Source: Chryseobacterium kimseyorum (GTDB lineage Bacteria; Bacteroidota; Bacteroidia; Flavobacteriales; Weeksellaceae). Taken from it: DNA of 64,000 nt. Numbering within the stretch: position 1 is the first letter of the stretch; every line of letters begins with the position of its first letter. Position numbers and translations under genes: made by a program. Shown here in pieces: positions 52,999 to 59,760 of this stretch. The notes beneath the pieces were generated by a model. The model was not told the DNA's origin. It was given only the letters and a program-made list of their open reading frames with translations, and did not search any database. Where the stretch lies: assembly GCF_025971945.1 (NCBI RefSeq), contig NZ_JAPDHW010000006.1, positions 124,001 to 188,000 of the forward strand. The letters are read 5' to 3'.

Positions 52999-53046
52999 AG
53001 AGAAAGGAATCGACATTGAAAACTCGCTGTCTATCAGAACATTCTC
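52971..53046 (-). ncRNA. Candidate small RNA antisense to the MuF 3' end
   Basis: A good leftward promoter (53052-53081) faces the MuF terminator, so a transcript of roughly 75 bases would begin near 53046 and end at 52971. Its first bases (TTAGAGA) can pair with TCTCTAA just before the terminator stem. It has no open frame of note. It overlaps the last 17 bases of the MuF toxin-like gene. Promoter and terminator are seen; existence and role are inference. Confidence 0.45.
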
Positions 53047-53051
53047 TAATG

Positions 53052-53081
53052 CAAATATACAAACAATTTCCATTCCACAAA
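53052..53081 (-). promoter_or_regulatory. Leftward promoter behind MuF
   Basis: On the minus strand TTTG (53081-53078), 18 bases, then TATATTTG (53059-53052), close to the Bacteroidetes consensus TTTG-N19-TAnnTTTG. It points toward the end of the MuF gene, where no leftward gene exists. Confidence 0.6.
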
Positions 53082-53113
53082 AAAACCGTTTAAATTGTTT
53101 TAAACGGTTTTTT
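53081..53113. terminator. Terminator of the leftward early/moron region
   Basis: AAAACCGTTTAAA and TTTAAACGGTTTTTT pair around a short loop with A and T runs on both sides. It lies 23 bases after the stop of the leftward 62-residue gene. Confidence 0.85.
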
Positions 53114-53135
53114 AAGTGCTTTTAAAAGCTATTCA

Positions 53136-53324
53136 TTATGCTGCATAAGAGCCGGACTCTTTAAGTATTGCTGAAACTGTTGCCGGAGCTATTGGCGGAA
53201 ACTGGTTTGCAGTTTCTTCGAGTAAAGCGGAAAGTTTCCACTGTGGATGCTTTTTTTCTAATGCCGTGAAAAAATCTCTAACCTTTTCATTGCGTAGTTG
53301 GATTCTCTGTTTTCTGCTGGTCAT
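53136..53324 (-). CDS. Small helical phage protein
   Basis: 62 residues: MTSRKQRIQLRNEKVRDFFT, then HPQWKLSALLEETANQFPPI and PATVSAILKESGSYAA. The second half reads like a helix-turn-helix (ALLEETANQFPPIAPATVSA), so a small DNA-binding regulator is possible. It is the last gene of the leftward region before the terminator and has clean spacing. Confidence 0.6.
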   Translation of the reverse strand: MTSRKQRIQLRNEKVRDFFTALEKKHPQWKLSALLEETANQFPPIAPATVSAILKESGSYAA

Positions 53325-53366
53325 ACCGCAAAAATAATGAGAGGTTTTTAATTCTGCAAGTTGGCG

Positions 53367-53906
53367 TTAACTCTTCCGTTTCAAATAAAAATCCTGCAAA
53401 ATCAACAAACCGTTTTCAACCATTGAAAGCATACTCTTTTCGGTTTCAAATCTACTTTCTTCATCTTTATAGTTGACAATTTGCGTAATACCTATAAATT
53501 GATCGCCGACCGGATAATAGTACATTTTATGAATTCTCTTTTCAGCTTTGTCGTACGATGTTTTTAAAAATACATCAATGCCATCGACTTTGATGATTTC
53601 TTTATTATCATCATTTTTAAGAGGAACGGTATCGAATAACAGGTCGACCAATTTATTCAGATTGGTTGAATATTTTTTTTTATCTAACCAAATTTTCATG
53701 TATGGCTTGCCATTAGAGATAAAAGAGCCGTCAGTCTGCAACTTGTAAGGGGTTTCTAACTCCTTATTTTGTACGATAAAAACTTTATGATTTGAAAGCT
53801 TTAAAATTGTTGCCGGCTGCGTTCCGTTCACAAGAGTTGTATCAACTGCTTTATTCTGCCCGAAAGCGAAAGGGGAAAATAATAATATTAACAGTGTTTT
53901 TTTCAT
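53367..53906 (-). CDS. Secreted moron protein
   Basis: 179 residues with signal peptide MKKTLLILLFSPFAFGQ. The mature part (LSNHKVFIVQNKELETPYKL, MKIWLDKKKYSTNLNKLVDL) has no known motif. An exported host-like protein inside a phage early region suggests a lysogenic conversion gene, expressed in the lysogen. Overlaps the next upstream gene by one base. Confidence 0.6.
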   Translation of the reverse strand: MKKTLLILLFSPFAFGQNKAVDTTLVNGTQPATILKLSNHKVFIVQNKELETPYKLQTDGSFISNGKPYMKIWLDKKKYSTNLNKLVDLLFDTVPLKNDDNKEIIKVDGIDVFLKTSYDKAEKRIHKMYYYPVGDQFIGITQIVNYKDEESRFETEKSMLSMVENGLLILQDFYLKRKS

Positions 53907-54421
53907 TAGATAATTATTTGATGCTCTTTGAGCTCATTAATAAAATCTTTTAATTTTATTAGATTACTTTCAAAAGTAGTCAATATTTCATCTTTAATAA
54001 TTTCTCGGTATAAAATACCTGCAGGTACGTTTTTTTCGTAAAATTCACCATCTTCATCTAAATAATCTGCTTTTATATAATGTTTTACATTTGCAAGAAG
54101 CCGAGCAATATCATATTTTCTATTAGTTGAGACTTCTGTTTCTAAATCTAAGTTCGATCTTCTTAAATAATTATCAAAGCTGCACTTAGCAATCTTTCCG
54201 TTTTTTTCTCCAATCATCCAATATGAGTAAAATTTGCCATTTACTCTAATTGGCATCTTTACATATCCAAATATTTTATCATATCTCAGATTGTAATTAT
54301 CATCAAAAATCTGATATTCATTGAATTGTTCAATGTTTGATTTTGTTAGTTTTTTCCCATCGATTTTTAGTACAGTAATTTTGATGGTCGATTGATCATG
54401 AAATTTGTCTTTGATGCTCAT
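53906..54421 (-). CDS. Hypothetical moron protein
   Basis: 171 residues from ATG 54421 (MSIKDKFHDQSTIKITVLKI); the longer frame would overlap the next gene. KMPIRVNGKFYSYWMIGEKN and DLETEVSTNRKYDIARLLAN follow. Mixed alpha/beta, no recognised family. Part of a leftward cluster of three genes with unusual AT-rich codon use, probably acquired as a unit. Confidence 0.55.
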   Translation of the reverse strand: MSIKDKFHDQSTIKITVLKIDGKKLTKSNIEQFNEYQIFDDNYNLRYDKIFGYVKMPIRVNGKFYSYWMIGEKNGKIAKCSFDNYLRRSNLDLETEVSTNRKYDIARLLANVKHYIKADYLDEDGEFYEKNVPAGILYREIIKDEILTTFESNLIKLKDFINELKEHQIII

Positions 54422-54446
54422 AGTAATTTTTTGTAAAAATATTAAT

Positions 54447-54650
54447 TTAATCCTTTGTAAAATATCCAAACCAAAATAAATCAGCTGGTTTTACTTCTTT
54501 GCCTTCTTTTAGTGAAAAAATTATTTTCTCACTACTTATTATTTCATAGTTCCAGTTGTGGCAGATACTGAATCCTGCTGAACCATATTTTAAATGTTCT
54601 AAGACATCATCGATGATATGACTCTGTCCGCTTATTGTGAATTGTGTCAT
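54447..54650 (-). CDS. Small hypothetical moron protein
   Basis: 67 residues from ATG 54650 (MTQFTISGQSHIIDDVLEHL), with AGFSICHNWNYEIISSEKII and a C terminus ADLFWFGYFTKD. An alternative start at 54737 would add 29 residues, but the sequence before 54650 looks non-coding. No family known. Confidence 0.5.
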   Translation of the reverse strand: MTQFTISGQSHIIDDVLEHLKYGSAGFSICHNWNYEIISSEKIIFSLKEGKEVKPADLFWFGYFTKD

Positions 54651-54822
54651 TTTGTAAATATAAGTTGTTAAGTAGTAGGGATTGTACGGTTGACCGTAAT
54701 TTAGAAGATGTGTATAAAATAAATTTTTTATTAACATCCTTAAAGCCTTTATAGTAGGACTTTTTTGAAAGTTATCAACAAATAATATGAATTACTTATT
54801 GAAAACTTAGAAAACCATTTAG

Positions 54823-54830
54823 TATATTTG
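54823..54830 (+). promoter_or_regulatory. -7 promoter box of a small rightward unit
   Basis: TATATTTG matches TAnnTTTG, with TTG at 54799-54801 at a suitable -33 distance. The transcript would begin about 54836, just before the hairpin AAGCTCAA/TTGAGCTT (54841-54858). Confidence 0.55.
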
Positions 54831-54881
54831 TTAAAGAAAAAAGCTCAAGGCTACTAAACATTGAGCTTTTAGTTTAAAAGA

Positions 54882-54974
54882 ATGGAATCATTATTTGATT
54901 TCCTAGAACCTTTGAAAACTATTCTTGAAATCTTGGTAGTGTTACAAGCACTAAAAAGAAAAGATAAAGAGTAG
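54882..54974 (+). CDS. 30-residue peptide in a small stand-alone unit
   Basis: MESLFDFLEPLKTILEILVV, then LQALKRKDKE: an amphipathic or membrane-associated helix with a basic tail. It has a promoter box, a hairpin leader and a terminator, all within 190 bases, and is read against its neighbours. The whole may act as a peptide or as an RNA; a type I toxin-like role is one possibility. Confidence 0.45.
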   Translation: MESLFDFLEPLKTILEILVVLQALKRKDKE

Positions 54975-54987
54975 CAGTTCTAGTGAA

Positions 54988-55010
54988 AGCCTCCTTGCCG
55001 GGAGGTTTTT
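54988..55010 (+). terminator. Terminator of the small unit
   Basis: AGCCTCC and GGGAGGTTTTTC form a short GC-rich hairpin (loop TTGCC) with a T run, 13 bases after the peptide stop codon. Confidence 0.75.
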
Positions 55011-55021
55011 CTTTTAAATCA

Positions 55022-55080
55022 TTAAATGAAGATCTTGTTCTTCAAAATCGTTTAATGAAGATTTTGTTCTTCAAAAATAT
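55022..55080 (+). repeat. Two tandem 29-base repeats with internal palindromes
   Basis: AATGAAGATCTTGTTCTTCA at 55025 and AATGAAGATTTTGTTCTTCA at 55054 are the cores of two consecutive units, each containing GAAGA...TCTTC. They lie between a small rightward unit and a leftward gene. A binding site or a slipped duplication are both possible. Confidence 0.5.
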
Positions 55081-55200
55081 AACTTTTTTTTGTTTATACA
55101 ATCATTTATCAAAGGTCTCCCTCCATTTAAGTATTTCCCCCTTTGTTAAACCTGCATCTGTACAACGATTACAAGGTTATAAATTTTTTCTATCATATAA

Positions 55201-55434
55201 TCAGATTTGATTTAACAGTAGCTTCACCTCCCTGTCAAACACCTCTGTATAAATAGTTTCTTCACACTGTTCTTCATCTACTTTAGTGGCAGTAAAAGTC
55301 CAAGTTGCATGAGAGCTTAAACCATTGGGAAAGGTCTCATCCGTGTACTGCCAAAGCCAGCTCTTAATCTCATATCCTTTTATGTGCAGGAATGTGAAAA
55401 CATCCGACTGTGGGATTGTCATTTCAATTTTCAT
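55201..55434 (-). CDS. Small hypothetical phage protein
   Basis: 77 residues from ATG 55434 (MKIEMTIPQSDVFTFLHIKG), with YEIKSWLWQYTDETFPNGLS and TYTEVFDREVKLLLNQI-like ending. It overlaps the end of the preceding gene by 11 bases, so it is the last gene of the early operon proper. No family recognised. Confidence 0.55.
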   Translation of the reverse strand: MKIEMTIPQSDVFTFLHIKGYEIKSWLWQYTDETFPNGLSSHATWTFTATKVDEEQCEETIYTEVFDREVKLLLNQI

Positions 55435-56218
55435 CTTTATTACCTTTTCTTCTTCTGTTATGTTTATCATCTTTTCGTCTTTGTTCTTCCTGGAGAAGAA
55501 TTTCGTAAGCAGTTTTGTTATTATACTGAGTTCTCCTGATTTCGTACTTCAGATCACTGTTTGAAAGTTTTTGGCAGGTTTCCGGAAGATTGTCCAGGTA
55601 TTGATCCACGCTTTCCAAAACTCCTTTGATTGAAAAAACCTCTCTATTTTTTTTGATTGGATTTGAGAGCCTATTTTCAAGCTCAGTGAATTTTGCGTAG
55701 GCTTCGTCTGACATTTTTTGCGGAGCAGGAGGATTATTAATTGATTTCCTCCTTTCCCGTTTTTTTATTTCAATGAGTCTTTCTCTTTCCGCTGATTTGT
55801 GGTCGAAAAACATCGGGACGTAACTCATTACCTTTTCGTGAAAACTCTCTGAATATGGTGGCTTTCCGAGGTCGCCTGTGCGAATCATTTTAAACATGAG
55901 TATGATGTCTTCGAGTGTATCGTTTCGGAATTTGTCGTAGAGGTCACCTGATAAAATCTGTATCTGATATTTTTCCATTTTCTTTCCGACTATTTCAAGA
56001 TAGAACTCTACAATTTTGATAATCTCTTTTACTATATCCAGTTTTGAACCTTGAGAGACAATCAGCTCACCACTTTTGATACTATCTGTAATGGTGAGTG
56101 ACTGTTCAATTTTCGCAATCTCATTAAATGCTTTTTTATCCGAACATGGCTTTAAGATCATCAGCGTCGTCAGCTGCGCTGGTTTTGACATTGTTAATTT
56201 GTTTGAAGTAGTCGCCAT
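55424..56218 (-). CDS. Hypothetical early phage protein (DUF6633-like)
   Basis: 264 residues: LKPCSDKKAFNEIAKIEQSL, KLDIVKEIIKIVEFYLEIVG, then a conserved middle DTLEDIILMFKMIRTGDLGK and a basic C terminus (EEQRRKDDKHNRRRKGNKDE). Proteins of this type follow replication-like genes in Bacteroidetes phages. The true start may be one of the Mets at 56191 or 56161, as the longest form overlaps the preceding gene by 83 bases. Confidence 0.6.
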   Translation of the reverse strand: MATTSNKLTMSKPAQLTTLMILKPCSDKKAFNEIAKIEQSLTITDSIKSGELIVSQGSKLDIVKEIIKIVEFYLEIVGKKMEKYQIQILSGDLYDKFRNDTLEDIILMFKMIRTGDLGKPPYSESFHEKVMSYVPMFFDHKSAERERLIEIKKRERRKSINNPPAPQKMSDEAYAKFTELENRLSNPIKKNREVFSIKGVLESVDQYLDNLPETCQKLSNSDLKYEIRRTQYNNKTAYEILLQEEQRRKDDKHNRRRKGNKDEN

Positions 56219-56486
56219 ACATTTTAGGATTTTGTTTTATTCTTTCAATCTCGTTGATGTAGTTCTCAAAGTTGCTTTCTAAAAACAGCGTGCTGGGTCT
56301 GAGATACATGGCCATCTTTGGGTTATTTTTCCACTGAATTACCTTCAGTTGAATAACTTCTATAATCTGCTCTTTGGTGAAGTCCTGTTTTAAAAGTGCT
56401 GATATTTTGGAAATGTTACTTTTAATTTCACGGAACTTCGAGCCTGTAACTTCATTTAAAAAGTTGAGGATTTCAGTTTCAATCAT
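56136..56486 (-). CDS. Phage protein with replisome-organiser-type C-terminal domain
   Basis: 116 residues. The motif YLRPSTLFLESNFENYINEI (about residues 61-80) preceded by VIQWKNNPKMAM is the conserved phage C-terminus domain (Phg_2220_C) found at the end of replication initiators. Here it stands almost alone with a short helical N terminus, so it may act as a partner of another replication protein. Leftward early operon. Confidence 0.65.
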   Translation of the reverse strand: MIETEILNFLNEVTGSKFREIKSNISKISALLKQDFTKEQIIEVIQLKVIQWKNNPKMAMYLRPSTLFLESNFENYINEIERIKQNPKMYGDYFKQINNVKTSAADDADDLKAMFG

Positions 56487-56516
56487 TTTTCATTATTTTT
56501 AGATAAAATTTTTATT

Positions 56517-56897
56517 ATGGATATTAACTTTTTAGATAAAACTTTAAGATTTCTCTATACTTGTAAATCGGGATATACCTTTACCAAAGACCAACCTCCA
56601 CAATATTCAGATGAAGAATATAAATTTCTAAAACCTGCTTTGGAAAAACTTATCAAAGATGGATATGCAAACAAAGTTTCTACGCAAAGTAGTGCGACCA
56701 AAAATTTTATTCATACATATAATATTAGTTTTGAAGGTATACTAGCATTATCTAATGATGGAGGTCAACCGTATGCAGAGCAAAAAAAGAAAGAATATAT
56801 TATAAAAATTTGGAATGTTTTTAAAATTATTGCAGTTGCAGTAAATGCAATTGTTGTTTTACTTTTCACTATTCTAACTTTTATGTACAAAGATTAA
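56517..56897 (+). CDS. Rightward moron with C-terminal membrane anchor
   Basis: 126 residues: MDINFLDKTLRFLYTCKSGY, a winged-helix-like soluble part (EYKFLKPALEKLIKDGYANK, ISFEGILALSNDGGQP) and one membrane helix near the end (IIAVAVNAIVVLLFTILTFM). It is inserted against the direction of the early operon, between two leftward genes, the mark of a moron. It might be a lysogen-expressed exclusion or immunity factor. Confidence 0.6.
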   Translation: MDINFLDKTLRFLYTCKSGYTFTKDQPPQYSDEEYKFLKPALEKLIKDGYANKVSTQSSATKNFIHTYNISFEGILALSNDGGQPYAEQKKKEYIIKIWNVFKIIAVAVNAIVVLLFTILTFMYKD

Positions 56898-57193
56898 TTC
56901 ATTTTTAAAACACTGTTCACCATCTTGAAAGTAGGTGCCTTCGTTACATTAAACTCTTTGTCTACCGACGTGCTTACACCCTTAAATTGGTATACCGTTT
57001 TTTTGATGCCGTTTCGTTTTACGGTCTGCTGACCTTTGTACTGATAAGAATGATTGTCGATTTTAACCATCTGATCAATTGCGATTCCCGAAACCGGGAT
57101 GATTGAGATTGTTGTCATATTGCTTTTGTTTTTTAATGCTTCACGTTCACCAAAGAGGACGTGAAGCGGTGTTTTTCTTTTTTTCAGTGCCAT
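56894..57193 (-). CDS. Hypothetical early phage protein
   Basis: 99 residues: MALKKRKTPLHVLFGEREAL, then ISIIPVSGIAIDQMVKIDNH and VKRNGIKKTVYQFKGVSTSV. A small basic beta-rich protein. It begins at the last base of the preceding gene, so the two are coupled. Function unknown. Confidence 0.55.
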   Translation of the reverse strand: MALKKRKTPLHVLFGEREALKNKSNMTTISIIPVSGIAIDQMVKIDNHSYQYKGQQTVKRNGIKKTVYQFKGVSTSVDKEFNVTKAPTFKMVNSVLKMN

Positions 57194-57654
57194 TAATTGA
57201 GCTTGATATTTTTTTCTGCCTTATCCCACCACGCTTTTGTCATCACCTTTGTTGCGCTTCGTGCATTGTTGGTTTTTACAGCCTGAAGCTGTTGGTGAAC
57301 TTTCTGGAGTTCAGGTATTGAATGAGCATTTAAATGCTTTTTAAAGACTGATGAAGTGTACATCCAATTATTGAACTTGTAGAAGCCTCCTTTTTCTTTA
57401 ATGCCGGTTTCCTCAGCAAGTTTTAAAATCTTTGAAATCCAGCCGTTTCTCAGAAGCTCATTTTTAAGCTCATCGTTTTCCTGTTCTATAGATTTCTGTT
57501 TGGGAACGTGAATGGATAAAAGTTTCATGGCTTCATCCATTGTGAGGTCGTCAATCAATGTGGTTCTAAAACCTGTAAAACCATTGATTTCAATTGCCAC
57601 ATGCGCAGGATTGCGGTCGGCAAATAGCTGTTTTAATTCTTCTTTTGGACTCAT
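57193..57654 (-). CDS. Hypothetical early phage protein
   Basis: 153 residues: MSPKEELKQLFADRNPAHVA, then TLIDDLTMDEAMKLLSIHVP, a coiled stretch SIEQENDELKNELLRNGWIS and a basic end KAWWDKAEKNIKLN. I see no helix-turn-helix or enzymatic motif. Its place is where GemA/Mor-type regulators lie in Mu, but similarity is not evident. Confidence 0.5.
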   Translation of the reverse strand: MSPKEELKQLFADRNPAHVAIEINGFTGFRTTLIDDLTMDEAMKLLSIHVPKQKSIEQENDELKNELLRNGWISKILKLAEETGIKEKGGFYKFNNWMYTSSVFKKHLNAHSIPELQKVHQQLQAVKTNNARSATKVMTKAWWDKAEKNIKLN

Positions 57655-57687
57655 ATTTTTGTTGTTTGTTTTGCTACTTTCTTTGAT

Positions 57688-58014
57688 TTAAACTTGACCA
57701 CGCCCTGCGAATTGAAATGTCATCTTATCCTGCAAATCTTTTTTTATGATTTCCGATAAAGGTTCAGCGAATGGAACATCAGCCAAACCCAAAATCACAT
57801 ATCCTTTCTCAACTCCAAATTGACCACCTTCTAAGATGTATTTTACATCCTTCATCACATATTTAGAATTTGGATTTTCGGTCGGGTATTCAAATAAAAC
57901 CAGTCTATCCCCAACCTTGTAATTCCTGTCGTTTTTTCTGACCTCAAATTCTTTTCTGTTGTAATAAACATCATCAAAATACGGCTGCTGTAATTTTAAC
58001 TTATGATTTGTCAT
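57688..58014 (-). CDS. DUF3850/ASCH-like protein
   Basis: 108 residues from ATG 58014 (MTNHKLKLQQPYFDDVYYNR), followed by KEFEVRKNDRNYKVGDRLVL and VMKDVKYILEGGQFGVEKGY. This is the DUF3850 pattern, related to ASCH domains which bind RNA. The longer frame from 58062 would translate the tRNA-like element and is rejected. An RNA-binding protein right behind a structured RNA is suggestive. Confidence 0.75.
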   Translation of the reverse strand: MTNHKLKLQQPYFDDVYYNRKEFEVRKNDRNYKVGDRLVLFEYPTENPNSKYVMKDVKYILEGGQFGVEKGYVILGLADVPFAEPLSEIIKKDLQDKMTFQFAGRGQV

Positions 58015-58025
58015 GTTTAAATTTT

Positions 58026-58068
58026 TGCTCCTACCGGTGGAATCGAACCACCGAGAAACCATTTAGGA
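58026..58068 (-). ncRNA. tRNA-like minihelix 1
   Basis: 43 bases on the minus strand. The 5' part TCCTA (58068-58064) pairs with TAGGA (58033-58029). A ten-base linker (AATGGTTTCT) precedes a T arm with canonical loop: CGGTGG-TTCGATT-CCACCG. The 3' end continues with G and CA. In a tRNA the last seven bases (GGTAGGA) would be the acceptor 3' strand. No D or anticodon arm exists. It begins four bases after the DUF3164 stop codon. A sister copy lies before the transposase gene. Confidence 0.7.
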
Positions 58069-58072
58069 AATT

Positions 58073-58702
58073 TTATAGTGCTGAAAAATTAAGTTCAATA
58101 GGCTTGTAGGCTCCTTCATCATCCTTGACCCAAACCTTCTGATAAGATTTTGATTTTGGTCTCGTAATACTTTGGTTGATGAGTTCCATAGCATTTTCCC
58201 ATTTATCCTTAATGTCTTTGGATTTGATTCGGGAGGTGTGTTTTTGCAAACCGAGAATCTTTCGTGCATCCAGTTTTCCACGGCTGGTCTGAAAAGCATC
58301 CTCAACAATTGAAATAATAAAATCATCACCGGAAATATTTTCACGAATCATGTTGATCAGCTTTTCCTTTGCCGCTTCGATTTTGATTTCGTCAAACTTG
58401 ATAGCTTCATTTACATTCACCTCAATTTTGATTGTACGATTAAAGTTATACCAGGTGAAATTTCCTTTTCCGTCAAGTTTCACATCATTTTCCTGTCGGA
58501 TTGTTTCCAAAACTTCCTCGTTTGCCTGAATGATTTCTTCTTTAAATGCTGCAAGAATGTCGTAAACCTTTGAAGCTGATTTTACCAGCTTATTGGCCAG
58601 CCTTTCCTTTTTTCTTTCGAGCGGTGTAGTTCTATTGTAAGGAACAGAAAGACCGCTTTCATCTTGCCAAAACAAGTCTTTGGCAGTGTGTTGTAGTTTC
58701 AT
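58073..58702 (-). CDS. DUF3164-family phage early protein
   Basis: 209 residues: MKLQHTAKDLFWQDESGLSV, PYNRTTPLERKKERLANKLV, then DGKGNFTWYNFNRTIKIEVN and a C-terminal AFQTSRGKLDARKILGLQKH. This is the DUF3164 family, a constant member of the early operon in Mu-like phages. Its biochemical role is not known. ATG 58702 overlaps the stop of the preceding small gene. Confidence 0.85.
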   Translation of the reverse strand: MKLQHTAKDLFWQDESGLSVPYNRTTPLERKKERLANKLVKSASKVYDILAAFKEEIIQANEEVLETIRQENDVKLDGKGNFTWYNFNRTIKIEVNVNEAIKFDEIKIEAAKEKLINMIRENISGDDFIISIVEDAFQTSRGKLDARKILGLQKHTSRIKSKDIKDKWENAMELINQSITRPKSKSYQKVWVKDDEGAYKPIELNFSAL

Positions 58703-58863
58703 ATAATGTTATTTTTAATTATTAATTCTTTCAATTGACTCTCTCTAAACTTAATTTCCTTGATCAGCTCATCTGATATAGTATCGTCGCTGGTGCATTC
58801 CAATTGCTCTTTTAAATCAGCAATCATTTCCTCTAACTGTTCTTCGGTTATTTGGTCAGGCAT
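58699..58863 (-). CDS. 54-residue acidic coiled-coil peptide
   Basis: MPDQITEEQLEEMIADLKEQ, then LECTSDDTISDELIKEIKFR and a Lys-rich end. Two helices with heptad pattern are likely. It overlaps both neighbours by a few bases (ATGA-type at its end), which is typical for coupled translation in this operon. Confidence 0.6.
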   Translation of the reverse strand: MPDQITEEQLEEMIADLKEQLECTSDDTISDELIKEIKFRESQLKELIIKNNII

Positions 58864-59132
58864 GGCAGATCAAGTTTTATGTGTTTTAATTCTTCAGTCA
58901 AAATCCATTCATCCGGACTGTTCTCATAGTACTGAAGGCGATCCTGTCCGTACTTTAATTTTGGCGGCAACCACTTAAATTTTAAACACCAATCATAAAG
59001 CAGTTGGATGTTTTCTGTCGATTCTGATATTTTATCCTGCATCAGAAGGTGAATTCTCACCCGGTCATTCCATTTTAAAATCCTGTAGATGCTGTCGAGG
59101 ATCAGAATGTTTCTAAGTATTTCTTTATTCAT
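58848..59132 (-). CDS. Hypothetical early phage protein
   Basis: 94 residues from ATG 59132 (MNKEILRNILILDSIYRILK), then RVRIHLLMQDKISESTENIQ and YDWCLKFKWLPPKLKYGQDR. The upstream extension to 59201 would overlap the ATPase gene and looks non-coding. No family recognised. It overlaps the 54-residue gene by 16 bases. Confidence 0.55.
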   Translation of the reverse strand: MNKEILRNILILDSIYRILKWNDRVRIHLLMQDKISESTENIQLLYDWCLKFKWLPPKLKYGQDRLQYYENSPDEWILTEELKHIKLDLPCLTK

Positions 59133-59142
59133 ATACACTTTA

Positions 59143-59760
59143 TTATTTTGTCCAGTATCTCTGTGCTCCATCCTCCCAAATTGTAAGACCTTCAGCAGCA
59201 TATTCTCCGAGATAACGACCTTTTGAAAAAGCTTTGAATCCTTCCACCCATATTTTCAAATCTGCATCGTATAGAATCCTGTTTGCCGTTTTTCCCATCG
59301 GTTTGCTTCCGTCCATCTGAGAATTATAGATAAATAGTTTGTTGGGAAACTCTTTTTTAATGGCTCTGTATTGTTCAAAACTCAATCCTGTGTACTGAAA
59401 GCTGTCTATGATAATAAACCGAGGGCTTTGGCGTTTCCTGAGCCTTAAAATCAGTTCTTCAGGTTTCTCCTGTATTAACTGTATTTTCCTTCCACTTTCA
59501 GCGACCTGATGCCTTTGCCATGCTTTCTGCATCGTTCTTGAAGTTCCTTCCTCAAGCGAGTTAAACAATACTCTGTCAATCTTCGCCAGCTCCTTTGCGA
59601 GTTCCAACATAAAGGAAGTTTTCCCCATTCCGGACTGACCACTTATGAACCACGTTCCCGATGCTTCCGGCTCTTCAAAATTGTCATACCATTCGCCTTC
59701 CCATTCAATCAGATCATATTTTTTCGAAAGCAGGTCGGTAGACGATATGGCTTTACTCAT
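59143..59760 (-). CDS. RecA-like P-loop ATPase
   Basis: 205 residues. Walker A GQSGMGKTSFMLELAKELAK (about residues 39-58) and Walker B PRFIIIDSFQYTGL (about 108-121), then KLFIYNSQMDGSKPMGKTAN, a RecA/DnaB-type fold also seen in the RepA/MuB-like ATPases of transposons. It overlaps the MuB gene end by four bases. It may help target choice or replication after transposition; a second ATPase beside MuB is not in phage Mu. Confidence 0.75.
   Translation of the reverse strand: MSKAISSTDLLSKKYDLIEWEGEWYDNFEEPEASGTWFISGQSGMGKTSFMLELAKELAKIDRVLFNSLEEGTSRTMQKAWQRHQVAESGRKIQLIQEKPEELILRLRKRQSPRFIIIDSFQYTGLSFEQYRAIKKEFPNKLFIYNSQMDGSKPMGKTANRILYDADLKIWVEGFKAFSKGRYLGEYAAEGLTIWEDGAQRYWTK

Noticed and set aside
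58015..58062. N-terminal extension of the DUF3850 protein
   Set aside because: The extra 16 codons are the T arm and acceptor part of the tRNA-like element; the family start matches ATG 58014.
58020..58075. A complete tRNA gene on the minus strand
   Set aside because: T arm and acceptor pairing are present, but there is no room for D or anticodon arms in 43 bases; treated as a tRNA-like element.
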